A stretch of DNA of 64,000 nucleotides, taken from assembly GCF_902635505.1 (NCBI RefSeq), contig NC_045427.1, positions 519,211,665 through 519,275,664 on the forward strand, given 5' to 3'. A program made the position numbers and the translations under genes. The notes beneath the pieces are model-generated. The model ran no database searches and was not told the origin of the DNA. It saw only the letters and a program-made list of their open reading frames with translations. The DNA is from Sarcophilus harrisii (Eukaryota > Chordata > Mammalia > Dasyuromorphia > Dasyuridae). Positions 26,301 through 40,480 of this stretch are shown here, piece after piece. Every line of letters starts with the position of its first letter. The first letter of the stretch is position 1.

Positions 26301-29300
26301 TGCATACACTGTTAGATATAGTTGTTTATCTTAATAAATTGTTTTTCTTTGTCATAGACAAAGAGTCTCTGGAAGAGGTTTAGATGAGAATGACTAATAA
26401 AACTTTAGAAACAAATTTAAACCCACACAAATTCACATGGGTAAAAATAATTAATTAATAAGATTACTTATAGTGAAAGACAACCTAAGAAAAACTAAGA
26501 CTGATATTTTCTTGGCAGTGAACAAATTAATTACTTTCCCTCATATCCCAGATAGTTATAATACTTGTATGATTTAAGTTGTACACGGTTGTTATGAGAA
26601 AAACACTTTTGAAAATTGCTAAATTCTTTATCAATGTGAGTTATTATTTCTATGTTCTTTTATTCTGAAACTATTTGGGGGAATGATACACATTTAAAAA
26701 AAGTTCTCTCCTTAAAAAAAAAAAACTTAAAAAGGAAACTCACCTGGCTCTCTTAACAGGTAAAGCAAGTGGTCCAGAATTTCCATTCATGGGTATATCA
26801 GAAATAACTGATTCTTCAGATTGTGATTCTTCCATATTCTCAGTTTCTTTTTCTTTTGAACGCTTTTATAAACATTTTTTAGTATTATTAGATTAAGACT
26901 CACAATTAAAACAAAGAACTCACTACATTAAAACTGAGGATAATTGAGGAAAACATTATCATGAATATCGAAAGACAGAAAAAAAATTTGATAGAATCAA
27001 ACCTATAGCACAACACAGTTGACTGTTGAACTGGTGAATGGACCATTACCCACTTTCCTAGAATAAATAAAAGTACTATATTCTTTCCTATCACCTGAGA
27101 CTTAAAGGAGACTACTTCTTTTGACTCTAAGATAGCAGCTTTCTTCCTTATCTGCATATCCTCAAATCAATTACATCCTACTCTTCCTGTCATTTAGAAT
27201 ACAAGTATTTTATCCAAAATATGAAGATCTTCCAAGTACAAACCATACCTATTTCATCTTAGGTACATGTTTCTGTCATTGTCAACATTCACTTCATCAA
27301 TAAAGATCCTTGACTCCTATACATTTTTCAACCCCAGGTAAAGTCTAAGCAGTTGTTATAGCCAAAAAATCCATCACATCATGATTAACTTTCTCATGAT
27401 GAGCTCAGGTACCTGATCTGAACTGTTAGGCTGACCCCTGAATGATTGATGAAGTTCTATGCCTACTCATCATTGAAGGCATTACAAACTGATAGGATTT
27501 TAATCTCAAAGGCATGGGAGAATTCTAACATAAAAGAAGCTCTGTCTATGATGAAATACTAGAAATACTTGATGATGGAAACGAACATGAAGAATCTCGG
27601 AATAAGAATCTGTTGCTATGGGCCTACTGCGCTTGAGTCAATAACTTGACTCAAGACAAGTCATTTTGCCCTGCTGGAGGTGTGAATATATGGATTGCCA
27701 AAGTTCCTTTCATCTCTCCCTAGAGTTTCATTATTAGGGTCTCCCGGTTGGTTTTTCTCTCCTGCAGGATAGTGAAATGGATAGTATGTAATGGAGGGAC
27801 TTGGAGCCACAAAGCCCTGAGGTCAGAGCCAGCTTCTGACAATTCCCTGGCTATGTGACCTTGAGCCTGGCCCGTGTCCTCACTTGTAATATGAGAGGAT
27901 TAAACTGAATGCTTTCCAAGGTCTCTTCTAGCTCCATATCTATAATCTTATGAGCCCTGAAATCAGGCTGAATTACAAGCTAAGCAATGACTACACCCTC
28001 CAAGAAGCCTTTGTCCCAAGAATTTTTGTCTGATCCTGTGTCTACACAAACTCTTTTACTTTTAGCAAGGTAATCTATCCTTATAATAGATTATTGATTA
28101 TTGTTCTTCATATTTTTATCCCTCTTTCCTAGTCCTGGATTTAACTCCATCTTTTAACCATAATTAATTTTCTCCTCATCCATTTCCTAATCACTACAAA
28201 TATTTCTAAAACTTCTAATAAAATATTAAGATAGCTCCTGGCTATAGCAAAGAAGATAACCATTCAAGGCAAATGCACAATGTGCATGCAGGGGAACATA
28301 TCACAATATCTCTATGTTCCTAATTCTCTGAACCAGATGGTTCTTAGGGAACAACCAGTTCCAACTTTCTAATTGCCATTTCTTTGCACTCTGAGGAAAA
28401 CTTATCTAACATATGATTTGAAGTTTAGTCTCAAAACACTTAAAAACTGGTAGGATCATTGCATTAAGTTCCTATGGCACCCAAACAATTTTGAAGCATT
28501 TAACACTTTTTAAGTGCCCATTTCAATAGGAATTTTCAAAGAAAATAAATATTTGACTGCTTTGTGATCTCTCACCTAATAGCTTCAAGTATATTATTTT
28601 GTCCCTGTTACACTAAAATGAACTCTTAATAAAAACAAAGCCGTTTACACTTGATCTCATTTCTCACTAGATTGTACTATTTTGGAACTCCTTTGAATTT
28701 TCTATCATGCCCCAGGAAGCTCATTATTGGGAAAACTTCATTATCCTAAATGATAATTCATATCATAAATCATCCATAATGACGATTCACATCAGCTCCT
28801 TACTATCCTGTTTTTCAGACTGAAAGCTGGAGCTATAGTGGCAGGCTCAGAACAATTCATTTCTCATTTAACTGAACTACTTGGGAAGTCTCAGACTTTT
28901 GCACTATGCTGCTTTTATGGCCCCTTTTCCGGCTTTCCCACTCCTCCTTTTCAGCTTTTTTGTGGGTATCTTCCCCTATTAGAATATCAGACCGTTGAAG
29001 ACAGCAATTATCTTTCTTTTTTCATATTTGTATTCTTAGCACTTAACTCAGTGTGGCGTGTAGTAAGTGCATAATAAATCCTTATTGACCTAGAACCATG
29101 GCACGAACTAGGTCAAGGCAAGGTCAAGTAGCTATAATTAGGAAAAAACAAATTATTCCAGTTGTAAATTAGTATATAATGATAATGACTTTCAAATATT
29201 ACCCTTGCTCTCCTAACTGGCATTAGTTTTCCATACTAATCTACCAAGGCCCAACATGCTATTGCTATAAACACATTAATTAACTGCTTTATGGCTCCAG

Positions 29301-32300
29301 TTACCAGCCCTGGATCTTCCCAGTCCAAATATCTTGACCTAGCTACCACCTCCCTATATCTGTACTCTTCACGAGATGGAATTTCCGGAGTGGTAGGGAT
29401 TGTATTTGTATTTTCAGCCCTCATAACTTAGCAAAGTGTTGACCCATAATAAGTTTTTTTTCATTGATTCATATTTGCATAAAGCTTTATAGTAACACGT
29501 AGCTTTACACATACTATCTTATGAAGTAGTCATGCTAGGGAGGTTGAGTGATTTAATTAATATACTTTGAAAATAAGAGCTGAGACTCAAAACTTAAAAT
29601 TGCAAATTCAGAGACCACCATTAAGTACAGAATATTCTGTACTTATTCTATATTCCTAGTCCTAGAAATTTATCTTGCTTTAATAATTAACACAAAAATA
29701 AAAGGAAAACTTTAAACATCTATAATTAAAAATATGGAGTACTATTTACTAAAATGAAGACCTTTTGTGAACACTGCCAAAGTAACCACATGTGATCATT
29801 AAGAATTATACAAAAACCCAGTCCCACTTACCACTTTCTCCATAATAAATCTCATGCCATATCTACTTCCAAAACCTTCCAAAGGATTTGCCCGATTTTC
29901 ATTAATCAATTTCACTTGGACATCAGTCTGTCAAAAAATATGTGAAATTACACGGTTGAGTAAATATACATTACTCTAAAGAACTCTAATATTACACAGT
30001 AAAATTCTACTTTCACACATTTCAACAATTTATGGAAGTTGCAAGGTAGAGTAAGAAGGATGAATAAATAAGGAGTAATAAAATCTGGATTCTGATGATA
30101 ATTTTGCCACTAACTAGCTATATGTGATTTTCAAAGAAATCATTTCACATCTCTTGGATTGCTTCCAAATCTATGAGAAAATAAAACTATACTATCTACA
30201 ATGGCCCTTATAGATCTAAACTTGAATGGTCAATGTGAAAAATTTTAAATTATCTCTTGCTCAAGTTCATCTTTGTGCCTGGTATGTTCTTTTAAAAAAC
30301 TTTCCCTACATCAATATCAATGCTTCAGAAAATTGGTAAAGTCCATAACAAGTCTCTGTCTAACTTATTTTGTATTTGCTGTCTTTATCACAAAATTGGT
30401 AGATATTTTTTCATGATTGCTTAATTTAGGACTTTAGAATAGTTCTTATAAAGCTAATACATAATGTAACTGATTCACTAATTACACGATATATTCATGT
30501 GCATATTCTATAGACAAATCAGAAAGTTCCCTGGAGACCCCAAGATCACATATTTTATTTTTTAACTTTAAGCATCAAAAAACAAAACATGACTTATTAA
30601 ATGCTAATAGATTAATAATAGGGTCTGGGAAGAGAAAAAAACCTGACATGCTTTACCATTTATTCAATGCTTCAAATATATTATTTTACAAAATTTTTTA
30701 ATAAAATAAACTGAACATTTGCATTTTAAATTATCTTTTATGAAATAATCTTGATTTTTATCCAACTCATAAAAAACCAAGCATTTTATCCCATATAAAC
30801 TACAGAATTAAATTACTACATTTCACCTTCTAAGTTAGAATGTTGTATAATTTAATAGAAGCTAAGAAGACATAAGGTGTCACCTACGTTTTTAAGGTTA
30901 GTACCAATGATTCATAAAGTACATAATGTGAAAATGATTTGATTAAAAACTGAATAGCTCTACATTAAGTAAAAGCATACAAATCGCTGGAGTTGATATG
31001 CAGAACTTCCCCTTGATGTGCACAGTGAGCACTTGTTAATTGAAATACACAATATTAATTTTTAAGTATGAAGGAGATTTACTTAAAAGTACAATAAACT
31101 TTATACCTCATAGAAAAATGGATCTTTCTTTACTTCTTCCATTGCTCTGAAATACAAAAGTGTTAATATGTAATTAGGTGGATTCAGAATAAAAATTATT
31201 AATGTTTCTATAAAGGTTTATAAAATGCTTTTCTTACAACTGGTAGGCAGCTAGGTGGTGCTGTGCATAGAGAACACTGCTAAGTTTTTTTTTGTCTGTT
31301 CTCAAAAAGAACCAAGTTATCAGGGAGCAAATGCCATGACATACAAGTGAATTGGATTTAAGCGAGGGAGGGCTGTACAAAGTCAAATGCCGCACTTTCT
31401 CTTCCAGAGCCATCTGCGTCTAGTGGCTAGATATAGATCAGGACAACTGGAGATGGCACTGGGTGAAATGGGAGATCTTGGCCTTTTTAAGCTAAGGTCT
31501 TCAATGGGTCTCAGTTTGACTGAGGCTGAACCCATTCAGTGATTAAGGCTAGGTATAATTAAGGCAAAGAATCTCCTCTTTCACCTATTTCAAAAAAATC
31601 TAAATAAATGAATAAATGAATCTGGGAGGGGAAGATCCTTCCAGTTTTTAGCCAAAGCAGAAATGACTGCTATTTACAATTAATCTTAGTCAATCAGGAC
31701 CCGCTGAACAAATGGGGGTTGGCCTAGGACCCAGGGGTAGCCAATTAGAATCAAATTGGTTTTGGTTATAAAGCCTGGTCCTTAAGAAAGAAATCTAGCC
31801 AATAAAGCCAGTACTTGTTGAGAGTCCAGTGCCTAATTGAGGGTGCTGGCGCAGTAGGAGGGAATATTTGCAAATTGCCTAGAACAAGTGCCAGGTAGAA
31901 GAAGCTTAATAAAATGCTTGTTTCCTTCTTACCATCCTATATCCCAAAGACCCACAATACCAGCTCTTTTGTAATGGCAAAGAACTAGAAATAAATGGAT
32001 GCCCATTAACCGAATGTTGACCAAACACATTATGGTATCTGAATGTAAAAGAACAGTGTTAAATAAGAATTTATAAAAGGGACTGTTCAGAGAAATCTAG
32101 ATTTGTATGAATAAACACAGAATGAACTGATTAGAATCAGAACAATTTATACAACAAATTGTAAAGAGAAATCATTCTGAAAGACTTGGGGGCTTTAATT
32201 AAGAGTTCTGATTCTAGGATTGACGAAGCATGTTCCTGAAAGAAAAGTAGCAGTCTTGAAAGGCACAAGGAGACAAACTTATGTCTTGGACATAACTGAC

Positions 32301-33602
32301 CAACTTAGAATTTGTTTTTTCTTGGTGTTATTTGACTAGGATCTTTGTTCAAAAATAAAAAAATTTGTTAAAAAAAAAAAAAAGTTTTTCCTCTCTAAAA
32401 GTGAGTAGAGGATATACAAGCGGAGATTGAGATAAGGAGAAAAAAGTAAATACCTGTTAAATTAAAAAAAAAAACTTTTAAAGCAGCCAAAACAATAATT
32501 TATTACTTCAAGTCCAATATTTTCTCTATTTCTCCGTATTATGTATTCAGTTATTTTAAAGGAAAACATACAGGGAGGCACTAGTGGGCTTGACTTCGAC
32601 AAGAAGAGAAAAAAAACGAAGTGGAACATTAGATGGAAAAAAACCACAAAAATAAAGAGAAAAATGTTATAAATATGATTTAAAGTGGATAATCTGCAAC
32701 CCACATTCATCCCAGGAGCCATTTTGTACAAGGCAGAAAAACAGTGGGGTGGGGTGGGGGGGGGAAAGGGAAATTTTAATTCAAGGATGGGGAGGAGGGA
32801 GGAGGGAGGAAGGGGGAGGGGGAGAAGGGGAGGGGATAGAAAGTTCTAGAACATTCTAGAAAATGTAAACAGCCTGAAGACAACTAGCAATTCCAGTCAC
32901 ACACGCCAGGGGGATGCACCATCAGCATCTCTTATTGAAAATAAATTGTTTCCACAGGTTCAACATAAATATCTACTAATTTTTTTTATAATGAAGAGTA
33001 TTCTAGTTTCAAAAGTGCGCGTAATATTTGTTTCTAAAATCACAAAAGAAACAGGTTTGCCACCACTCCCCCCTGCACCTGAGGGCCCTCGCAGAGACCA
33101 AGACAAAAGCTAATGCAATGGAAAGAAGCAGCTGCGCAATTGCTTCCCCTCAATCCCCTTAATCCCGCTAAACTCTCAGGAATGTTGGCAGCTGCAGGTC
33201 CCACAACCCTTCGTCTACAGATGAGGGGGCCCCGAAAGGGGAGACTTGGCGCAGCCAGCCCGACAGAGACAATCGAAGAAAGCCTCAGCAACGGCCTTGG
33301 AGAGGGAGGCCAGCCTCGGAGGCCCCAGATCGGCCATCAAGTCGAGGCCGAGGTTTCAGAGAGAGGAGACACATCCCGCAGCACAAATAACTGCCTTTCG
33401 GGAGGGGGGTGGGGCAGCCGGGGCCGGGGCGGGCTGGGACCTGGCAGGGCAAAGCGAGGTGGTCCTTCTCTTCGCGCCACCCAAGGCCGACACCCAGACA
33501 GAGAGAGAGACAGGCGCAGGAAGCGGCGAGAGACGGGGAGATAACTCACTTAATGAGAAGGTCGTAAAGGGCCGAAGCCGACTCATTCACGTTGGGCAAC
33601 AT
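8529..33602 (-). CDS. ZWILCH: Zwilch, subunit of the kinetochore Rod-Zw10-Zwilch (RZZ) complex, complete
   Basis: Eighteen coding exons, 5' to 3' on the minus strand: 33602-33550, 31146-31107, 29927-29832, 26862-26744, 25812-25613, 24716-24637, 24324-24169, 23197-23126, 18619-18526, 17992-17943, 17108-17003, 16178-16099, 15896-15740, 15303-15275, 13287-13151, 11766-11671, 11591-11479, 8617-8529. They sum to 1767 nt, or 588 codons plus stop; human ZWILCH has 591. Every junction is GT-AG and frame-consistent. Blocks shared with human include [15 protein letters not shown] and [15 protein letters not shown] (exon 5), [10 protein letters not shown] and DISWSPVD (exon 7), VQEFLN (exon 9), SYQDLV-CFTLI (exon 12), QELASLNHL-like KELASLNHL (exon 14) and a tail ending VHFT. 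The start ATG at 33602 begins [10 protein letters not shown], unlike the human N terminus, but leads in frame into a conserved stretch and sits inside the CpG island. In the family, Zwilch acts in RZZ at unattached kinetochores and recruits dynein and Mad1/Mad2. Intron 8 (18620-23125) is the longest in the second half of the gene. Confidence 0.95.
9200..9425 (-). repeat. MIR-type SINE in ZWILCH intron 17
   Basis: Reverse MIR order: TGATCCTCACAAGCC, CCCATTTTATAGATG, GAAACTGAGGGAGACAGA, AAGTGACTTACC. Confidence 0.7.
9602..9842 (+). repeat. Marsupial SINE, long form (MAR1-like), diverged
   Basis: GGCAGCCAGGTAGCACAGTA head, TTTGCCTCAGTTTCCCAATC middle, and a tail with CTGGAGAAGGAAACAGCAAT and GGAAACAACTGAAC. 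Confidence 0.75.
10890..11085 (+). repeat. MIR-type SINE fragment
   Basis: CCTCACTTTCCTCATCTATA, then AATTACAGCACCTACCTCTC and AAATAAAGTGCTATGAAAAG follow forward MIR order. Confidence 0.6.
12000..12480 (+). repeat. L1 3' end fragment (marsupial type)
   Basis: TGATGCAAAGTGAAGTAAGC plus downstream 3' sequence resemble the 3' region of the L1 at 56.9-59.5 kb. Truncated at the 5' end. Confidence 0.6.
12600..12765 (-). repeat. MIR-type SINE fragment
   Basis: CATTTTGCAAATGAGGTTGA, GATTAAGTGACTTTCCCGGG and a TTTGAACC motif in reverse MIR order. Confidence 0.6.
13905..14575 (+). repeat. L2 LINE 3' region in ZWILCH intron 14
   Basis: Contains the L2 pattern CTCAAATGGCTTTCTATAAT, AGGATTAAGTACAAATCC, a decayed CTAATCATCTACATC block and a tail ending near TTGATGAATGCC. 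Heavily diverged. Confidence 0.5.
16395..16530 (+). repeat. MIR-type SINE fragment
   Basis: AAAAGAGCCCTGGATTTAGA, GAATCTGGGTTAGAAGC and TTACTCTGCCATTTCTTAG follow the MIR head. Confidence 0.6.
16811..16968 (-). repeat. Marsupial tRNA-derived SINE, full length
   Basis: A T-run (the poly-A tail) is followed by GCTGAGGCAATTGGCATT and AGTGACTTGCCCAGGGTCAC and ends at GAGCCACCTAGATGCC, the complement of the element start. It lies about 35 bp from ZWILCH exon 11. Confidence 0.85.
18120..18260 (-). repeat. MIR-type SINE fragment
   Basis: CATTTTATAAATGAGGAAGC, AGAGAGGTAAGACATTATCC and preceding GAAAGAATCCTAAAGACCAT match the MIR family in reverse. Confidence 0.6.
19490..19745 (-). repeat. L1 3' end fragment
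   Basis: The complement contains the L1 3' landmarks: AAAGAATTGAAAACTGG, a GGGAAGGGGCATCAG-like stretch and a degenerate GAGCAATGCATA region. It is in ZWILCH intron 8. Confidence 0.6.
20293..20368 (+). repeat. Uninterrupted poly-A run of 76
   Basis: Seventy-six A residues without a break in ZWILCH intron 8. No retrogene or target-site duplication could be identified around it. A C-run at 20405-20415 follows closely. Confidence 0.95.
21795..22180 (+). repeat. L1 3' end fragment
   Basis: GATTGAGGAATGGCTAAACA and GGGAAGACTTACATGCACTG are landmarks of the marsupial L1 3' region. Confidence 0.7.
22228..22382 (-). repeat. Marsupial tRNA-derived SINE
   Basis: TGAGTAATTGGGGTTAAATG, CTTGCCCAGGGTCATATAG and TCCACTGTGCCACCTTCATT in reverse order. 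Nearly full length. Confidence 0.85.
22640..22780 (-). repeat. MIR-type SINE fragment
   Basis: ATTTGGTGCTCACATCTCTC, GAGGTAGGTATTATATTACT and TTTCCATTTTGCTTAAG in reverse MIR order. Confidence 0.55.
23891..23904 (+). repeat. Poly-C run (14), with a second run at 23921-23928
   Basis: Two C-runs about 17 bp apart in ZWILCH intron 7, separated by AATTCTTCAAGGTTT. Lengths are uncertain. Confidence 0.85.
24880..24970 (-). repeat. MIR-type SINE fragment
   Basis: CATTTTACAGAGTAGGAAAC followed by GCACTGAGAGGTTAAGTAAC. A forward MIR-like piece follows at about 24,995-25,140. Confidence 0.6.
25434..25500 (+). repeat. Marsupial tRNA-derived SINE, 3' fragment
   Basis: CTAGCCGTGTAACCCTGGAT then AGTCACTTAACCCCAATTGC, ending in a G-rich run in place of the usual A tail. 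Confidence 0.7.
27765..27960 (+). repeat. MIR-type SINE
   Basis: GAAATGGATAGTATGTAATG head, CCTGGCTATGTGACCTTGAG core, GGTCTCTTCTAGCTCC tail. Confidence 0.65.
28790..29095 (+). repeat. L2-type LINE 3' end
   Basis: CAGCTTTTTTGTGGGTATCT, TATTCTTAGCACTTAACTCA and AAGTGCATAATAAATCC are the usual L2 tail. A second tail-like piece lies at about 29,320-29,470 and a further L2-like piece at about 27,965-28,110. Confidence 0.6.
30070..30235 (+). repeat. MIR-type SINE, diverged
   Basis: GATAATTTTGCCACTAACTA, TATATGTGATTTTCAAAG and CCCTTATAGATCT follow forward MIR order. Confidence 0.5.
31244..31285 (+). repeat. Marsupial tRNA-derived SINE, short 5' fragment
   Basis: AGGCAGCTAGGTGGTGCTGT then GCATAGAGAACACTGC, broken off by the next element about 95 bp upstream of ZWILCH exon 2. 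Confidence 0.75.
31286..31600 (+). repeat. Marsupial interspersed repeat, possibly a SINE moved by an RTE-type LINE
   Basis: Carries the recurrent block AGATATAGATCAGGACAACT, GGAGATGGCACTGG and TTGGCCTTTTTAAGCTAAGG that I associate with a marsupial family. It ends in short AAATGAAT-type repeats rather than a plain A tail, as RTE-driven elements do. Classification from memory only. Confidence 0.4.
31601..31950 (+). repeat. Unclassified repeat-like sequence
   Basis: Moderately GC-rich stretch between two repeats with two AATAAA motifs (near 31800 and 31908), unlike the flanking intron. Could be an old LTR fragment. No family assigned. Confidence 0.25.
31955..32372 (+). repeat. L1 3' end fragment in ZWILCH intron 1
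   Basis: CTCTTTTGTAATGGCAAAGA then AAATAAATGGATGCCCATTA, CACATTATGGTATCTGAATG and GAAAGACTTGGGGGC follow L1 3' order; ends in an A-run. Confidence 0.7.
32742..32836 (+). repeat. G-rich low-complexity tract
   Basis: GGGGTGGGG then repeated GGAGGGAGGAAGG units on the plus strand, within ZWILCH intron 1 upstream of the CpG island. Several G-runs could form quadruplex structure, but this is only inferred. Confidence 0.7.
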
Positions 33603-34134
33603 AGCGTCCGCAGGTTCAGAGCTCCCGAGCCACGTCTGCGAACAAGTGCGCACTCCACAGCTAACGTCACAGGCTCGTCACTCGCTCCGCCCCGCTCCGC
33701 TCCGCCCCGCCCGGACTACATTTTGCCTTAAAAAAAACTAATAAGTCTTCTCCGCTAAATTTTTTTGTTATTTTCATGCCAAACAGCGCGTTTTCTTATT
33801 TAAATAAAATTCCCTTCTAATTAAGGAAAAAAAATGCTTATAACATTAAAGAGAATTTTTACGCCTGTCATCTGATCACACTCTCTTTAGGATCATTCCG
33901 CGAAAAATGAGTCCCTAATGTCTAACCTATATTAAAAACTTCAAGATTGTTTTAATAAATTAATTTCCTTCATATAGGAATACGTATTTCTATCCCTAGT
34001 ATTTATTGTATAATTATAAAAGAAATACTTAGCACAGAAATGTTCTCTTTCTCTTCATTGGTTCGGAGCTGGTGCAGCGCGTAGGGGGAGGGATACATAT
34101 AATTGCAAGTTGGTGCTTTGTGTTTCCTTTTCCT
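33300..34134. promoter_or_regulatory. CpG-rich divergent promoter region between ZWILCH and RPL4
   Basis: The sequence from about 33,300 to 33,720 is GC- and CpG-rich in an otherwise AT-rich neighbourhood and includes the first coding exon of ZWILCH (minus). About 520 bp separate the ZWILCH ATG (33602) from the likely RPL4 start site (about 34126). On the RPL4 side there is an inverted CCAAT box (ATTGG, 34057-34061), a TATA-like stretch (34094-34104) and a pyrimidine tract CCTTTTCCT (34126-34134) typical of the 5'-TOP start of ribosomal protein mRNAs. Head-to-head spacing this short suggests a bidirectional promoter. The middle part (33,720-34,020) is AT-rich, so there may be two separate promoters instead. 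Confidence 0.7.
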
Positions 34135-34185
34135 GTGGAGCCATCGGGCGGAGAGGAGCGTGGCTCTTACTCTCCAGTGCCCGCC

Positions 34186-39249
<5,064 letters not shown>

Positions 39250-39311
39250 ACTCAGCATAAGTTTATCTATTGGGGCATCCACATTATGTGGATATTGTGA
39301 ATTTCTAAAAA

Positions 39312-39317
39312 AATAAA
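39312..39317 (+). terminator. RPL4: RPL4 polyadenylation signal AATAAA
   Basis: AATAAA lies 63 nt after the RPL4 stop codon, giving the short 3' UTR usual for ribosomal protein mRNAs. Confidence 0.85.
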
Positions 39318-39889
39318 TACTCAAAGTGGCTTTGGAAAAAAAACTGGAAATTGTTTATTAAGAAAATATGTTAATGTTCACAAATATCAAATCATATTTT
39401 GCAAAAAGTTTCAATTAACCTGATTGCTTTATAAGTGATGTTATATTTGGGCCTTGAATTCACAACTTGTGAAAACCAATACTAGATGCTGGCTCCTATA
39501 CAATTTATATATAGTATAGATAGGGCTCTCGAGTTTTGAAATGGTTGTAAGTGGTGTGGGTGCTCACAAAGGAAATTTGATAGTGGAAATTAAGGGCCCC
39601 CTCATTGCTAAGCCAAAGTGAGGGATTGAAAGGAAATATGCACAACTGGATTTATTTTGTGTGTGTGTGTGTGTGAGGGGATGATGGAATCATTAAGTGG
39701 GAGGTAACAAGGGGATGAGAACAGCCAAGCTGGGCCTGCGGCTGCAAACACTGGCCAAGTCGCTTGATGGCAACCTTGCTCCATTTTCCTAGTGCCACAT
39801 GAGCAGTGGAAGGCACTGGCAGGCCAGACCACCTCTCCTACATGCCCCCAATGGGGTCAACTATAGGGAGGAGAGTGGGGTGGTGGAGA

Positions 39890-40480
39890 GAAAGACCCCT
39901 TGGGTGCAGAAGTAGAACGCGCCCGGGAAGCCCTGCTTCCCCGCGGAGGGGAGCGGCCGAGTTCGGAAATGGGAGAATCCTGCACTAGCTGTCTTTAACG
40001 TGACCTGCCACGAGAAGCCGAAAACTTGTAGGAGCTTCCGGTGGGAATCTATGGTGAACCGGAAGTGCATTTCCCCCATACTCAAGATGTCCGTTTGCCC
40101 GGCCTCTTCCGCATGGGGCCCTGCTGTCGTCAGACGGCGTCCCCCGGGCGCGTCCTAAGAGGGAGGCGCTCCGAAGTTGAAGAGCAGGCAGGATGCTGAG
40201 CCGGCTGCAGGAACTCCGCAAGGAAGAGGAGACGCTGCTGCGAGTCAAGGCGGCGCTGCACGACCAGCTCAATCGATTAAAGGTAACGCCACCCTTGGCG
40301 ACCCCGAGCCCCAGCACCTTGGGGCGGAGCCGAGAGCGGTGTAGCCCTCGAGAGGCCGCCCCCAGGAGGGAGGAGAGAAACCAAGCAGAGGAGGGGCCGA
40401 GGGAAAGCGCGCAGCCACGCCCCTCTGCGGCCAACCTCGGAACTGGCGACGTGCCTCTCTGGCTGCCTCCTGGGGGCGCT
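39890..40480 (+). promoter_or_regulatory. SNAPC5: CpG-rich promoter region of SNAPC5
   Basis: CpG density and GC content rise sharply from about 39,890 to 40,480, around the first coding exon of SNAPC5. No TATA box is obvious. Only about 0.9 kb separates the RPL4 poly-A signal from the SNAPC5 ATG. The several open frames on both strands here are a by-product of high GC content. Confidence 0.6.

Noticed and set aside
33113-33731. Several long open frames on both strands in the CpG-rich region
   Set aside because: High GC content removes stop codons by composition. The frames overlap ZWILCH exon 1 out of frame and resemble no protein.
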